DNA of 64,000 nt from Selaginella moellendorffii. Lineage: Eukaryota > Streptophyta > Lycopodiopsida > Selaginellales > Selaginellaceae. The DNA lies in assembly GCF_000143415.4 (NCBI RefSeq), contig NW_003314263.1, positions 4,095,628 through 4,159,627 of the forward strand, read 5' to 3'. The notes beneath the pieces are model-generated. The model did no database searches. It had not been told where the DNA came from and saw only the letters and a program-made list of their open reading frames with translations. Numbering within the stretch: the first letter of the stretch is position 1; each line of letters begins with the position of its first letter. Below, one piece after another: positions 1 through 10,890 of this stretch. The position numbers and the translations under genes are program-made.

Positions 1-775
1 TCCAAAAGTATAGTAGGGATATAGTAGGGATAGTGAGGTCTAGGAATCAATCTTGAAAAAACTCTCCAATGGTGCTTCCAAATTGACTTAAAGTTGAGAC
101 TAGGGCTTAAAAGCCTTAGGCGGGAGAGTGAGCATGGACTCAAGTGGTGTTAGAGGGGCCACCTAAGGAAATGCTCAAGAGTAGCTCCCACTCCCAAAAG
201 GGAAATTGATTACAATGCTCTCGACTCATATGAAGTGGTGCCCCACTTGAGTACCTTATGCCTCATTAATCCTTACCCTTCCTAGAGGTTTAGGCCTTCC
301 TTTCAAAATAGAAATGGGGGAATAAAGGTACCCATATCAGGTTATTTGGCTATGATGTTTTCTTTTGGTGTTCTGAAGTAAATATTGCACCCAAGGCTTG
401 GGATTTATAGAGTCTTATAATCAAATTTTATTATAACAAAGGATGTTAAAAATTTGGAAACTTAGTGTGTTTGGCTACTTATCCTTGCAGGGAGTATAGC
501 CGAACCTTAAGTCCAGTCTAACCCGGGGAGGGGGATTGAGAGAGAATTTGGGAATTTGTGAATGGATGGTTAACACTTTGTTGCTCATGTAGTGAGTTGT
601 TAAAACCAAATAAAAGTTAGTACAATAGACAAGAACCTTGGCGAGGGAACTTAATTAAAGCCAAGGCCATGGTGGTCAGATAAATGAAGTAAGTTAGCAA
701 ATTGGGAAGGAAAAATTTGTGGCTTATAATAAACCCTATGCCCATAAACGTACTTCAAATCAAATATAATCATAT
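1..775. other. AT-rich intergenic DNA, no gene seen
   Basis: No reading frame or family motif was recognised on either strand. The base composition and lack of coding signal match decayed repeat DNA. It lies beside a retroelement relic and may be part of it, but nothing in the sequence proves that. Confidence 0.5.
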
Positions 776-1525
776 TTAAAAAAATGAGTACACCATAAAA
801 AAGCTAGCTATCTTATACACGTATATCACCAACTCCAAAGTATTAATTAATAGAGTATTACTATTAACTGTTTTGACAATCTCTTTTATTGCGCCACTAA
901 ATTCAATATATAGAATATTATACTCCCAATTGATCCTTGGCTTCTTGTCATAAAACAATTCCTTCCCAAAAATAACATATGCGCGACCAAGATCCATAAC
1001 TTGAAATGAAAGATGGTCAAGAATCCCCTAAACGGTCAAAAGAATATTCAAAGCCTATTCACCATAAACACAAATGCTACATCCATATTACCATAACCAC
1101 CTTGTAGATTACCAAGCTTTTTTCCACAAGCAAACCAAGTTTCTTTACCACTTTGGAACTCAAAAAGTTGTGTGTAGCATTTAGATTGAAAAGACTACTA
1201 ATTGCACTACCCTAAATGTCCCTTTTGGCTTTCACAAGTTAATTGCATATAAAACTATCAAGCTCTATAGAGTTGATATGAACTTGAAATTTAAATTCTT
1301 GAACTTTCGCTATAGATGTGGAAAAGCCACTATAGCAAATGCCTAAACCATATCTATGATGGATTCCACCACATTTAACTTAACATTCTTTAATCTTTTC
1401 ATAAAAAGATAATCCTTGCTTTGATATTTAGCCTTATAACAATAAAAACAATTGCCCTCCACCTTATTTTTCTCTTGTTGGTCTAAACTAAACTTCTTAG
1501 CCTCATTGCTATCTCCATTCTTCAA
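776..1525 (-). mobile_element. Decayed Ty3/gypsy gag-protease relic
   Basis: Two broken minus-strand reading frames resemble successive parts of a Ty3/gypsy polyprotein. The upstream one (1343-1525) carries a degenerate retroviral zinc knuckle. Its two first cysteines (CFYC) are kept, but the His and last Cys positions of CX2CX4HX4C are both Tyr. The downstream one (776-997) resembles the C-terminal end of a retropepsin domain (VIFGKELFYD, compare the usual V-I-L-G-x-x-W-L), followed by an IxWE-type stretch. The order, gag knuckle then protease, is right for gag-pro on the minus strand. Many stops separate the pieces, so the element is dead. No LTR pair or reverse transcriptase was found in the window's left end. 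Confidence 0.5.
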
Positions 1526-2584
1526 ACCATGACATAATAATAGTTGTTTTTTTCCTGAATATGAAGTATTAGCTAGCTGATCATCACATTAACTACCTAG
1601 TAGACCATTCCGGTAACTAGAGTTGACTGATAGTTTTGGCAAAAAAATCTAAGCGTTAATGATAGCATTAATTAATGTTGCTAGAAAATCCTTCTTAACC
1701 TTCTACTACATATCCACTAAACTTAAACCTTTGATGAAACATTACACTTTTAACAACTCATTATAAGTGTCTAACACAAAGATCATAGAACTTACGAGCA
1801 TATGTATCCAAAGACAAAGTCCCTTACCTAATTTCTAATAGTTGGTTCACAAAATCAATCTTATAAATTTTTTGTCAAATAAAGTCAAATTTTGTCAAAT
1901 TTTTTGTCAAATCACTCTAAGAAGTTGATTTTGGATTAGTTTTGATGTAATTCTTCCACTATGAAAAAGTATAGCTTGTAAATTTCATCATAAAAAAAGC
2001 AATTTTCATCTTATCTTCAAAAGGGCTATGAGACCAATTAACTTTCACCAACCAAGAAATAACCTCTTAACTATCACAAACATTTAGTGATGACTTTCAT
2101 TCCATAATACCACAATCCTCAACATGCTTAACGTACCAATGATAATCACATATATGACATTGATTTAACCCTGAAAGGTTTATGTAAAATAAATAATCTT
2201 TAATTTGATGGAATCCTTAACCTCTTTAATGTTACTTTGAACTTTAATGACCTTGTTACACAATGACATCAATAAAAGTCCCCAAAAGAACACACTACTT
2301 TAATGCCAATGAAACAAACAAGGCTAAGCCAACCTCCCAACCCTATAGGCCATAAAATGTTCTTAGAATATTCTTGTGGTTTGTGTCACTATTGCATTCA
2401 GTCTAAGGCCATCTAACATGTTGCTTGAAGCAAATGTTACTATGTTCTAACTGATAGCATAGCAGGTGATACATTTTTGCATAGCCTACTAAACTCCTCA
2501 ACAAGGGCTTTAATGACAATCTAGTGCCACCGTGCCCTCTGATAATTTATAGATAAGAAGTGATGAATATTCTTAATTATGATT
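1526..2584. other. AT-rich intergenic DNA, no gene seen
   Basis: This is low-GC sequence with no long frame and no motif I recognise. It lies on the upstream side of the gag relic and could hold the decayed N-terminal gag region, but no alignment can be made by eye. Confidence 0.45.
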
Positions 2585-3581
2585 TTAGGGCATGTTGAGG
2601 GTTTTAGTTAGACAAGTCGACAGCGGTGTTCCAGCGTACTCTTCGCTGGTGTAAATCGCAACCTCGGATGGCGAGATGATTCTAATGCCACGGACAGAGC
2701 TCACGAATTCCCTGAAGGAAAGTGCTTGGGTGAGAATTCTGGAAACTGATTATAGAACTTACTCCCAGCGATCGTCCCCTACAAGAAGGATGTCACCGTC
2801 ATTGTCCATGTAAACTAGCTGCCAGTGTGAGCTTTGATCCAGCTGACCCTCGAGACCAAACATCCTGGCTAGCTCGCTTCGCAGCTCTGCGTAGCTGTTA
2901 AACCTTGCGATGTTTAGTGACCTTCCAATGGAACCCAGCTTCAATACCTAGGATCATGAATCGATCCATAAGCAACTCCCAAGCCCGTCATAGCCACGAA
3001 ATTTGAAAGATATTTGCACTTACCTTCGTGTAGGATCGAGGCTTCATCTGTTTGAAGCTGGAAGAAACTCTTTGAGCGTTTTGATCGTGGTGATCTCCTC
3101 GAGCTCCATGAGCTGCACGTCCCTGTGAGCTATACAAGCTTTGCCTTGAAGAGGTAGCACCTCCATCGCCCAGAGCTGGCATCGATGATGACGTAGTTTC
3201 GTTCTCATGGAACTGCGTCTCAAGGAATGGAAATCCAAACGGTTGAGCCTGGGAAGCCGCTGGATGATTCACTGGAGGTTGCAAACTCTTGCCACCGAGC
3301 TGGAAGTAGTAGTGCTGGTGGTGATCGTAGCGAGTTTGAGGCCTAATGCTTTGGAGCTGCCAAGGCTGGAGTAGCCCGGACTCTACTGCATGCTGCGCCT
3401 TGATTTGCTGGAGCAGTCTAGCATCGAAATTCTGCAAGGAATCCACCGCTTCGGGAAGACTACTACTCACCGCCACCGCGGATCCATAATCGCTGGAGGT
3501 GGATGAATTCACTAGAGCTGCTGCGTAGCTGCTGGTCCAGTGATTCCCGGTATAGTTGTGGTCCTCCTTGTTAGAATCCAT
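2585..3581 (-). CDS. ARF-like protein: middle region plus PB1 only, no B3 domain
   Basis: Three exons (3581-3024, 2947-2763, 2711-2585) joined by GT-AG introns give 870 nt, or 289 residues. Residues about 1-185 are low-complexity, rich in Gln, Ser and His ([20 protein letters not shown]), like the Q-rich middle region of activating auxin response factors. Residues about 188-280 form the C-terminal PB1 (Aux/IAA-ARF interaction) domain: [19 protein letters not shown], then [17 protein letters not shown] and a final [12 protein letters not shown]. In the family PB1 mediates ARF and Aux/IAA oligomerisation in the nucleus. The B3 DNA-binding and dimerisation domains are missing. An in-frame TAG lies directly before the ATG, and the next gene starts divergently about 540 bp upstream, so they cannot be encoded nearby. 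It may be a non-canonical ARF or a truncated duplicate. Confidence 0.85.
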
Positions 3582-3978
3582 CTATCCATGTTCTACACGG
3601 CGAAATATCGTCCTCGACGAAGATCCTAGCAGCGAAACGATGACGATTCCACACAAATCAACATCTTAGGAGCTGGAATCCACTCACATTCTCCCTGGAT
3701 AACCTACCATTGCTCGATCTTGATCTTGCAAGCGGCGATGCTAGCGCTGGCCGCGGCGCCTCGACGCATGGAATGCCATGGACATACCGGCGCGATCGAT
3801 CGCGCGCCGCGTCGTCGATCAATTCTTTCTTTCTCGAAAACCTAGCGCGGTGAGGGGGAGAGAAAGAAAGAGCGAGAGCTTCGTCTAGGACGGAAAATGT
3901 CCCATCTGACCGAGAGAGGAAGAGGTGGATATTCGCTCGCCGCCGTACAAGCCTCCTAGGTGATGGTGCCACAAACCA

Positions 3979-3985
3979 TATAAAT
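3979..3985 (+). promoter_or_regulatory. TATA-like box in a divergent promoter
   Basis: The motif tataaat lies about 140 bp before the dehydrogenase start codon, in the 540-bp gap between two divergent genes. A telo-box-like tagggttt follows at 4108-4115, in the leader. Placement is inferred from position only. Confidence 0.4.
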
Positions 3986-4121
3986 TTACACGCACTGCTT
4001 GACAAATGTGGAGCACTTGTCGGTGCCGATAGATTTGGCGGCAACTTGCCCTAAAAGCCCCTTTCAAAAAGATGCGCTGCTAAAACCCCGAATATCCACA
4101 AATATTTTAGGGTTTATTGAA

Positions 4122-5573
4122 ATGATTCTCGAGAACACGTGCATCTTGCTCCACGGCGATGGCGCCCTGGCGCTGGAGCGCTCCAGGATCAGCAGCGGCG
4201 ACATGGAATCCGGCTCGGTGCTGCTGCGGATGATCGCGGCCGAGGTATGTGGCACTGACGTTCATCTCAAGCATCGCCGCCTTGATACCGTGCCCTATCC
4301 GATCATCCCCGGGCATGTTGCTGTGGGGCGAGTCGTGGCCATGGTTGGCTCGGTCAGGGACGTGGATGGAATGCAGGTAACCACGGATGTTTCACCCGCA
4401 TTCTTGTTATTTGCGATGATTTTTGCTAATCTTTTGGGCTATCAGATAGAAGAGGGAGCAGTGGTCACTTACTTGGACGTGATCGACACTTGCAATTCTT
4501 GCGTTTCATGCCTGGTACATTTTTTCTTTTCTTTTTGTTTGTATCCCCATTCGTATTTTTTTGGTTCTCGCTGTTCTATTGCTCTTCCAGGTGGACAAAG
4601 AATCCACTCGCTGTCCGAAAAGACGTGTCCTGGGAATCACTTGCCGTGCGGATCCTCGCGACGTAAAAGGCCTGTTAGGTGGCTGGTCTTCTCACATTTA
4701 TCTTCCTCCCAATACCAAAATCATACGTTTGCCAGAAGTTCTTCCTCCTCGGGTCTTCATGGCTGGAGGATGCGGGTACGTTTTTGTGCTTTCCGCTGTA
4801 ACTTTTGACTCGTCGATGTGCTGCTGGATAGGCTGCCGACTGCTTTGCATGCGATCGAGCGAGCTGGTATCAAGCTCATGGACCGTGTTCTAGTCCAAGG
4901 ATCCGGCCCTGTTGGCTTGCTGGCAGCTCTCCTGGCACGTCTGAGTGGAGCACTCCAGGTACTTTCAAGCTCCACCTTCCATGTCGAGCCCATCATAAAA
5001 ATCCCGATGGCATCACAGGTGATCGTGACGGGGGCTCCGGAACATCGCTTGGAAGTAGTGAAGAGATTCGGGATTGACTCTACAGTAAACATCGAGGTGA
5101 GAAAAGTAACCACAGAAAACAACATCTGTGATTAATGATTTTCCTGTCTCCTCCAGAAAGCGGCACCAAGTGAGAGAGTGGCTATAGTGCGGGATTTGAC
5201 AAACGGCCGAATGGCGGACGTGGTGATTGAAGTGACCGGACGGCCCGAGGCCATTCCCGAGGGGATGAGCTTCTGCCGAGACGGTGGGACTTACGTTGTG
5301 GTGGGGCAGTACACGAACAACGGAGACGCTGTCGTCAATCCCCATCACCTCATCAACAGGAAGCATCTCACGGTGAAAGGGTGCTGGGGGTCGGACTTTA
5401 GCCACTTTTACAAGGGAGTCCAGCTCATGGCCAAGCACGTCGATCTGCCTTGGGACTCGGTCATCTCCCAGACGGTGAGGCTTGGGGATGTGGAGAAGGC
5501 GCTCCTACAGGTGGAGAAGCTGGGCATTTTCAAGGCGCTGGTTGAGGAGCCCGAGGCCGAGAAGGCGTCGTGA
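4122..5573 (+). CDS. Zinc-type medium-chain dehydrogenase (ADH-like)
   Basis: Six exons (4122-4376, 4446-4514, 4591-4775, 4832-4958, 5019-5096, 5157-5573) join in frame to 376 residues, normal for the zinc MDR family. The N-terminal GroES-like catalytic half has the zinc-binding Cys in EVCGTDVHL and the following IIPGHVAVG. A structural-zinc lobe CNSCVSC...C is present, but the last spacing is 8 rather than the usual 7 residues. The Rossmann half has VLVQGSGPVGLLAA for NAD(P) binding, and the C-terminus has GCWGSDFSHFYKGVQLMAKH. The reaction is presumably NAD(P)-dependent oxidation of an alcohol or polyol. The substrate cannot be read from the sequence, and the closest feel is to bacterial-type threonine/polyol dehydrogenase-like members. 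No transit peptide is evident. The first ATG after a stop-containing leader was chosen. Confidence 0.88.
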
Positions 5574-5769
5574 TCGCGTTATTGATGACAGAGGCCTCCT
5601 CGCTCGGGGACACGATCTGACAGGAGGAACCCATCGACTTGGAAGTCACGGTAAAGAAAAGCTTGACTTTGATGGGAGAATCGCTCTCGTCGTATTCACA
5701 GCTCTCGTGGTGGCACTGTTATGGATTGGCGAGATCTTCCTCGGAGTGGAACTCTTAAATTTTATCTTC

Positions 5770-5852
5770 AAGTGCCACGTCACTATAGTATATACTAATG
5801 CCACGTCACCCGCTAAATGCCACGCCACCATTTAATTAGTGCCCCACGTCAT
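5770..5852. repeat. Cluster of TGCCACGTCAC-like direct repeats
   Basis: Four related copies of a tgccacgtcac motif occur within about 80 bp (near 5772, 5799, 5818 and 5840), separated by AT-rich spacers. ACGT cores of this type are bind sites for plant bZIP factors. The cluster sits between the dehydrogenase stop and the start of the vWA gene. It could be regulatory or a small repeat-element remnant. Confidence 0.4.
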
Positions 5853-6138
5853 CCGTTAAATTTACTTTATCCACTGGTATATGCTAATGAAGGTTCTTTT
5901 TTGAATTTTAGGTCTGGGAAGGGTGGTAGCGTGCGAGAGAGAGGGAAGAGGGTTTTAGGGTTTTGATGATCGAGGGAATGGATAGCGCCTGGCTGTGCGG
6001 GCGCGATGTCGGTGATGGGGACGAGTTTAGGGTGCGATAATCTGCAGCGCGCGCTGAGGTAAGATCGCTGCGAAACCCTGGAGCGATGTCTTGATCTGGT
6101 CTCCCTCTTGCAGCGCCAGTGAGGGATTGTTGTCTAGG

Positions 6139-6314
6139 ATGAGAGGGAATCCACAATGCGGCGTAGGGAATGGCATGGAGCATTGTCCAGCATGTCAGGT
6201 GAGAGAGATTTGGAACCCTTGCTTCTTTCTCTGTATCATATGCTTATGCAAGTTTCCTTGTTGTGTTCTTGACAGGACGATGAAGAAATCCCTGTTAGGA
6301 CGTATGTAGGATGA
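6139..6314 (+). other. Upstream ORF overlapping the vWA start by ATGA
   Basis: A two-part uORF (6139-6198 joined to 6276-6314 across a GT-AG intron) encodes 32 residues containing EHCPACQDDEEIPVRTYVG. Its TGA (6312-6314) overlaps the ATG (6311-6313) of the main frame. An in-frame TAG at 6296-6298 stops the main frame from extending further upstream. If the intron is used, scanning ribosomes meet this uORF first, so it could limit or couple translation. An alternative is that this is the true N-terminus, joined to the main frame by an intron I failed to place. Confidence 0.45.
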
Positions 6315-9300
6315 CCAACAGTGCTTCACTCGGGCGCAATGGCTGTCCAACTCGAACGAGCATGGAGAACATCAAGCAGCCAAAGTATGGATATGCCCGT
6401 GCAAGAGGAGAGCTCCAGCGTGGTGGCTCACGGGCAAGATCACACGAAGCTCAAGCGTCTCCGTTGCCCAAGAGCCCACAGCACCACCATCACTCCAAGG
6501 TTTCAAAGGCGAAACGCATGCGTTTTCTCACGAAGTCGGACAAAGGCTGGAGTTGGCTGTCGGTGCAAATGCGTGACGTTGCCTCGGAGGTTAAGATGGG
6601 AATGGCCAGGAAGGGAGAGCTTCCACAGGAATTGGTGCAAGCACTCTGGGGCCGTCAAGGCCCCGGGTCGTGTTGCAAGGGACAGGAAGCACTGCTTGAT
6701 CACAAGCTCGAGAAGAAGCTAAAGCCCAAGGGAAAAGGAAAGCCAGGACGTAAGCCACAGAAGCCTGACACCAGGGTCTATCCTGACGAGGATGATAAAG
6801 TTCTTGAGGATGATGCTCCAAAGGTACGTTTCTTTTCTCTTGTTCTTTTATGTTATCTATACAGCGGGCTGATCGACAGCATGTGATGCAGACACGCAAA
6901 AGTAGGCAGAAGAAAATTCCTGAAACCTTGATGGACGTGCTGCTGGCAAAATGGGTTTATTTTGACCATTCGCATGCGGATGTGTCGCAGGTTCGCTCGT
7001 TGTTTTTTTTTCTGGCTTGCTTTACATATGGTTCAGTGCTTGCTTTATGTCACAGGTTGATAAGCACATCCACGCAAAGTATTGTGAGAATGCTTTTGGT
7101 CACTTCCTTTTCCCCGATGGCCGACAAGTTCATGGTTCTTACAGCGTTCCCTTGAGCTACTTGGTTCAAGAGCTACGGAAGCTGCTGACACACCTCAGAA
7201 GCAAGATTGTCAACACGCATTACAAGGTACGTAAACAACTCTTTGTTACTCGTGGTTCAATGCTTTTCATTTTTACAGGATCTGCCTATTTTCAGTCCGC
7301 CAGAGCAACAAATCCTACCCGAGTTTGAGCCTCCAGAAATGAAGCCTTTGCCACAGCTGTATCCCATAGACGGCCTTCTTTCCATTCCAACCGAAGAATC
7401 CGAGGGGATTGGTCCTACCCTTGAGCTCCCGGTCTTTGAAGCCCCTGTTCCCAAAGAACTTCCTGCGCTTGATTTGCCACCCCCTCTCCGCGTCTCACCT
7501 TTGAAAATTCCGCCTCAGCCAATCTTTCTGGAAGATGAAAACAGCATCGACAGAACCTTATACAAGGAAGATCCTCTGCCAACTTACTATGCCCCTGAGA
7601 AACTTCCTTTGCCTCAATGGGTGGAACCAAAACTTCTCGACTTCCCGAGTGCTCCAATTCCTATGAAGGTTCCAGTTTTACCGATGCCAATTATGGAGGC
7701 CCTTCCGCCATTTGTTGCTCCGATTCCTGAACCTCGGCCTTGTGAAAAAGCCTACTATGCTGTCGACGAGAGCTTTGGTCCCTGTTGTTGCGAGGGGAAG
7801 TGCATGCCAAATGTCGACATGTATGCTAGGAAAGGCAAGCCTTGTCAAGCCAAGCCGAGAGCTCTCCTTCCTTATCCAGAGTCACCTTATCCTCTGCCTC
7901 TAGTGTTGAAACCCGAACCCGTTTTCCTACCACCTGTAGGCGAGCCACTTCCAGAATTCCATCCTCCCGCATTGAAAGTAAGGCCAGCTTACGTTCCACC
8001 ACCTCCGCTCGTGTTGCCTCCATGGAAGCCACCTCCAGCTCCGGATCCTATAGGATATCTTGCTGGACAGAGGCCTATATTCCTTATAGACGCCAGTGGA
8101 ACCATGGCTAAAGGAGGTATGAAAATGGCTCATGACATCCTGGCTGCGGTTTTTTCTCCCGGGGGCCAGGTGAGTATGTCACACATTGGCTTTTGATCAA
8201 GTTAGTTACTGAGTTTGCTGATGTTTTGCAGGTTGCCATAGCAGCAACTCATTTCGACATTATCATGTACTCGTTTGATGCCTGGAGTTACGCTTCCATG
8301 GAGAACTACAGGCTGTACAAACAAAACACCAGAAACACTGCGTCACCCCGGTTCTGGAGTCCTCAAGAGGTGAGAAATGGTATTTTTCTGTCATTCTGCT
8401 AAACGCAAGGGAACATTCAGGCAGGCAATGATAGAGAAAACGCCTGCCAGCCTTGAGGAGGCGCTGAACTGGGCATTGCGTTGGGGAGCAGGAGGCCCAA
8501 CGAATCTGCTGAAGGCTCTCGATGTTTCTTTTAGTCGGAGCTTTTGTGATTGCATATATCTTCTCACTGATGGAAAGCCAGACAAGCCTGTTCTGGTATG
8601 GTTTCTCTTTTGTTGCTTTAGAAGTTTATTTGACATTAACTATTGTCATTGTCTCAGGTGATGCAACAAATCAAGAAGCTTCTAAAGATGCAAGGCGCTG
8701 TCACCCCCCTGTACACAGTTGGATTGGGAACGACGAAGTATGGAGAACGTTTCCTGCAGAGGATCTCCGAGCTAACTGGAGGCGTTGTAAGACATGTCGA
8801 CCGGAATTGGGCAACAAAACCGCCGCCAGTGTCAGGGGTGGCTCTGGAAGACATGCTGTGGGCTAAATCCATCATAGAAGGCGAGCAACGGAGGAACATC
8901 GTTCGTGGTATAGTTGAGACGATACACGACCTTGAGGAGAAAGTGAGGCTACGTTACGACAAGGAAAGAAACGCACCTCGGCTAGCAGCTTATCAGAAGA
9001 ATCAGAAGAAAATGGAGGAAGACTACGAGGCGCTTATAAAGTCAATTGACGAAGAGAACGAAGCATTGCTAGCGGCTGCAAAGAGGAAGTACGAGGACGG
9101 CTGCAAAGATATCATTGCAAGGAACATGGTGCTGCACGACTTTGCCAGGGAGAAGTGGTTGGAGGAGTGCCGGCGTGTCGAGCAGCTGAATCAACGCGCT
9201 GTAGAAGAAATCGAGAAATGGAAGCGCCAGGTGAAGCACATTGACGAAGAGAACGCAAGGCTGGCAGCCGAGGCCAAAAAGCAGTACGAGAAGGACGTGA

Positions 9301-10619
9301 AATGGGTGGAGGAAATGAACGCGCTCAGTCTGAAGCGAGCAATGGAAGAGTACGAGGCCGATTGTCTCAAGAAGAAAACAGCATTCGAGTTTAAAGTCAA
9401 GGAGACCGAGAGGCAACAAAAGGAGATGGAAGAGACAGTCGCGACCAGGAACAGGATCAACCAGGAGAACCACGCAAAAATGGTGGCCGAGATCACTCAG
9501 ACGAACAAAGAAACAACAGAGAAAGCTCACGCGGATCACGCAGCGAGGGTGGCGTACATCGAGTCGGAAAACGCGCGCATCAAAAAGGAGTCGGAGGACG
9601 CATTCCAGAGCACCTACGACAAAGTAAAGCTGGAAAACGCTCGACGAGTAGCGGCTCTCAAACAGAAGATCCAAGACCTCAAAGAGAACAAGGAGAAGAC
9701 GCTGTCGACTTACAAAGCAGAGCTCGCAGCAGCCATGGCGGAGCACGAGGCACAGTCCAAGAAGTTTGCCAAGCTCAACCAGGAGACCGAGGAGCGCGCA
9801 AGGGCGAACTGGAAGCTGGCGTGCGAGGCAGTGGCTGCCGAGAACATGGCGATTGCAAAGGCCGCAGTGGAGGAGTACGAGCGGCAATCCAAGTTCGTTC
9901 ACGAGCAGAACATGAGGCGAGCCAGTCAGATAGCAGCAATGCTCAAGAAAAAGGCGGAGGTGGAAGCTCAAAACGAGGAGGTGACGAGGGTGAAGAAGAT
10001 CCAGTGGAAGGCGGCCTGCGCACAGGCGGAGGTCGACTACGAGATGGATGTAACACGGGCGAAAGAAGAACACGAGATGCTCTCGCTGGAGGTGAATGCC
10101 AAGAACTCGGAGGCTTTCCAGGAGGCTCTGCTGGAACACAAGGCAAAGGTGGCGGCGGTGAAGAGCTACAACGAGACTATCCGCCCGTTTGTGGAGGCGT
10201 CCATCCTCGTCAAGGCGGAGATAGCACGCGTGGAGAAGTTCATTCGCTACATCGGCAATGCGTGCCTGGATCCAAACCGCAAGTCCACGGACACGGCGTC
10301 GGATCTAAACGTGCTGGGGAAGTCCGAGCAGGGAATGGAGACCAAGATCTTGGTGGAGGCGCTGCAGGAGGCTTACAGTACCAAGCGCGAGGGTGGTGAC
10401 TACGTCCAGAGGCCCAGTTTCTACTCGGGCAAGGACTTCTCCGGGATGATACCGATCCATCCGCCTCGAGCACCACAGCACCACTGCCCGGACTTGGATG
10501 GCCACGTCCGGTTGAAGGAGCTGGAACTGGAGAGGTTGAGGCTCGAACTAGAGGAGATCAAAGCCGAAGAGGAAGCCAAGATATCCAAAGAGAAGGACAA
10601 GCCGCTCTTCAGATTCTAA
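6311..10619 (+). CDS. vWA-domain protein with Pro-rich arm and long coiled coil
   Basis: Seven exons (6311-6823, 6892-6990, 7056-7226, 7279-8169, 8232-8369, 8425-8595, 8658-10619) join in frame to about 1314 residues. Residues about 1-260 are basic. Residues 262-525 are very proline-rich, with PxxP and LPxP repeats around a Cys cluster (CCCEGKC). The vWA domain spans about 525-705. It has a MIDAS-like DASGT, then YLLTDGKPDKP and LYTVGLGTTKYGERF. Residues about 730-1200 form an almost proline-free, charged helix in which Asn recurs every 21-22 residues. vWA domains usually bind protein partners through a metal ion. The overall plan recalls the VWA3 group. A ciliary or sperm role is only inference, from the plan and the likely lycophyte host. 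The N-terminus is the least certain part. Confidence 0.8.
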
Positions 10620-10890
10620 CACTTCGACCAACAGGAAAGAAGAAAAAGGTACCTGGCTCGAGGATTGTGAATACGACCGTGTACAGGGCCACCATCGTGT
10701 ACAGAAGAGAGAAACAACGTTCCAGTTTTGCACGGCACATAGAGATCATCTGTAAGTTTGAGAGAAAAAAGTGTTTCGTTTTTGTAAGTTCTTAGCTAAG
10801 TTTCGGCTCTACTTATTTTTCGCCTCAAATGTGTAGAGCTTACCAACAAAAGAGAGAAAAAAAACCGGAAAACTATGTACAAGGCTCGTG
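10620..10890. other. Convergent 3' region between two genes
   Basis: This 271-bp gap lies between the stop of the vWA gene (+) and the stop of the helicase gene (-). It must hold both 3' UTRs, which may overlap. No other feature was seen. Confidence 0.6.

Noticed and set aside
9069-10139. 356-codon minus-strand frame opposite the vWA coiled coil
   Set aside because: It is the antisense shadow of a Lys/Glu-rich helix, which gives Leu/Phe/His-rich text. The plus strand has clear vWA and coiled-coil coding.
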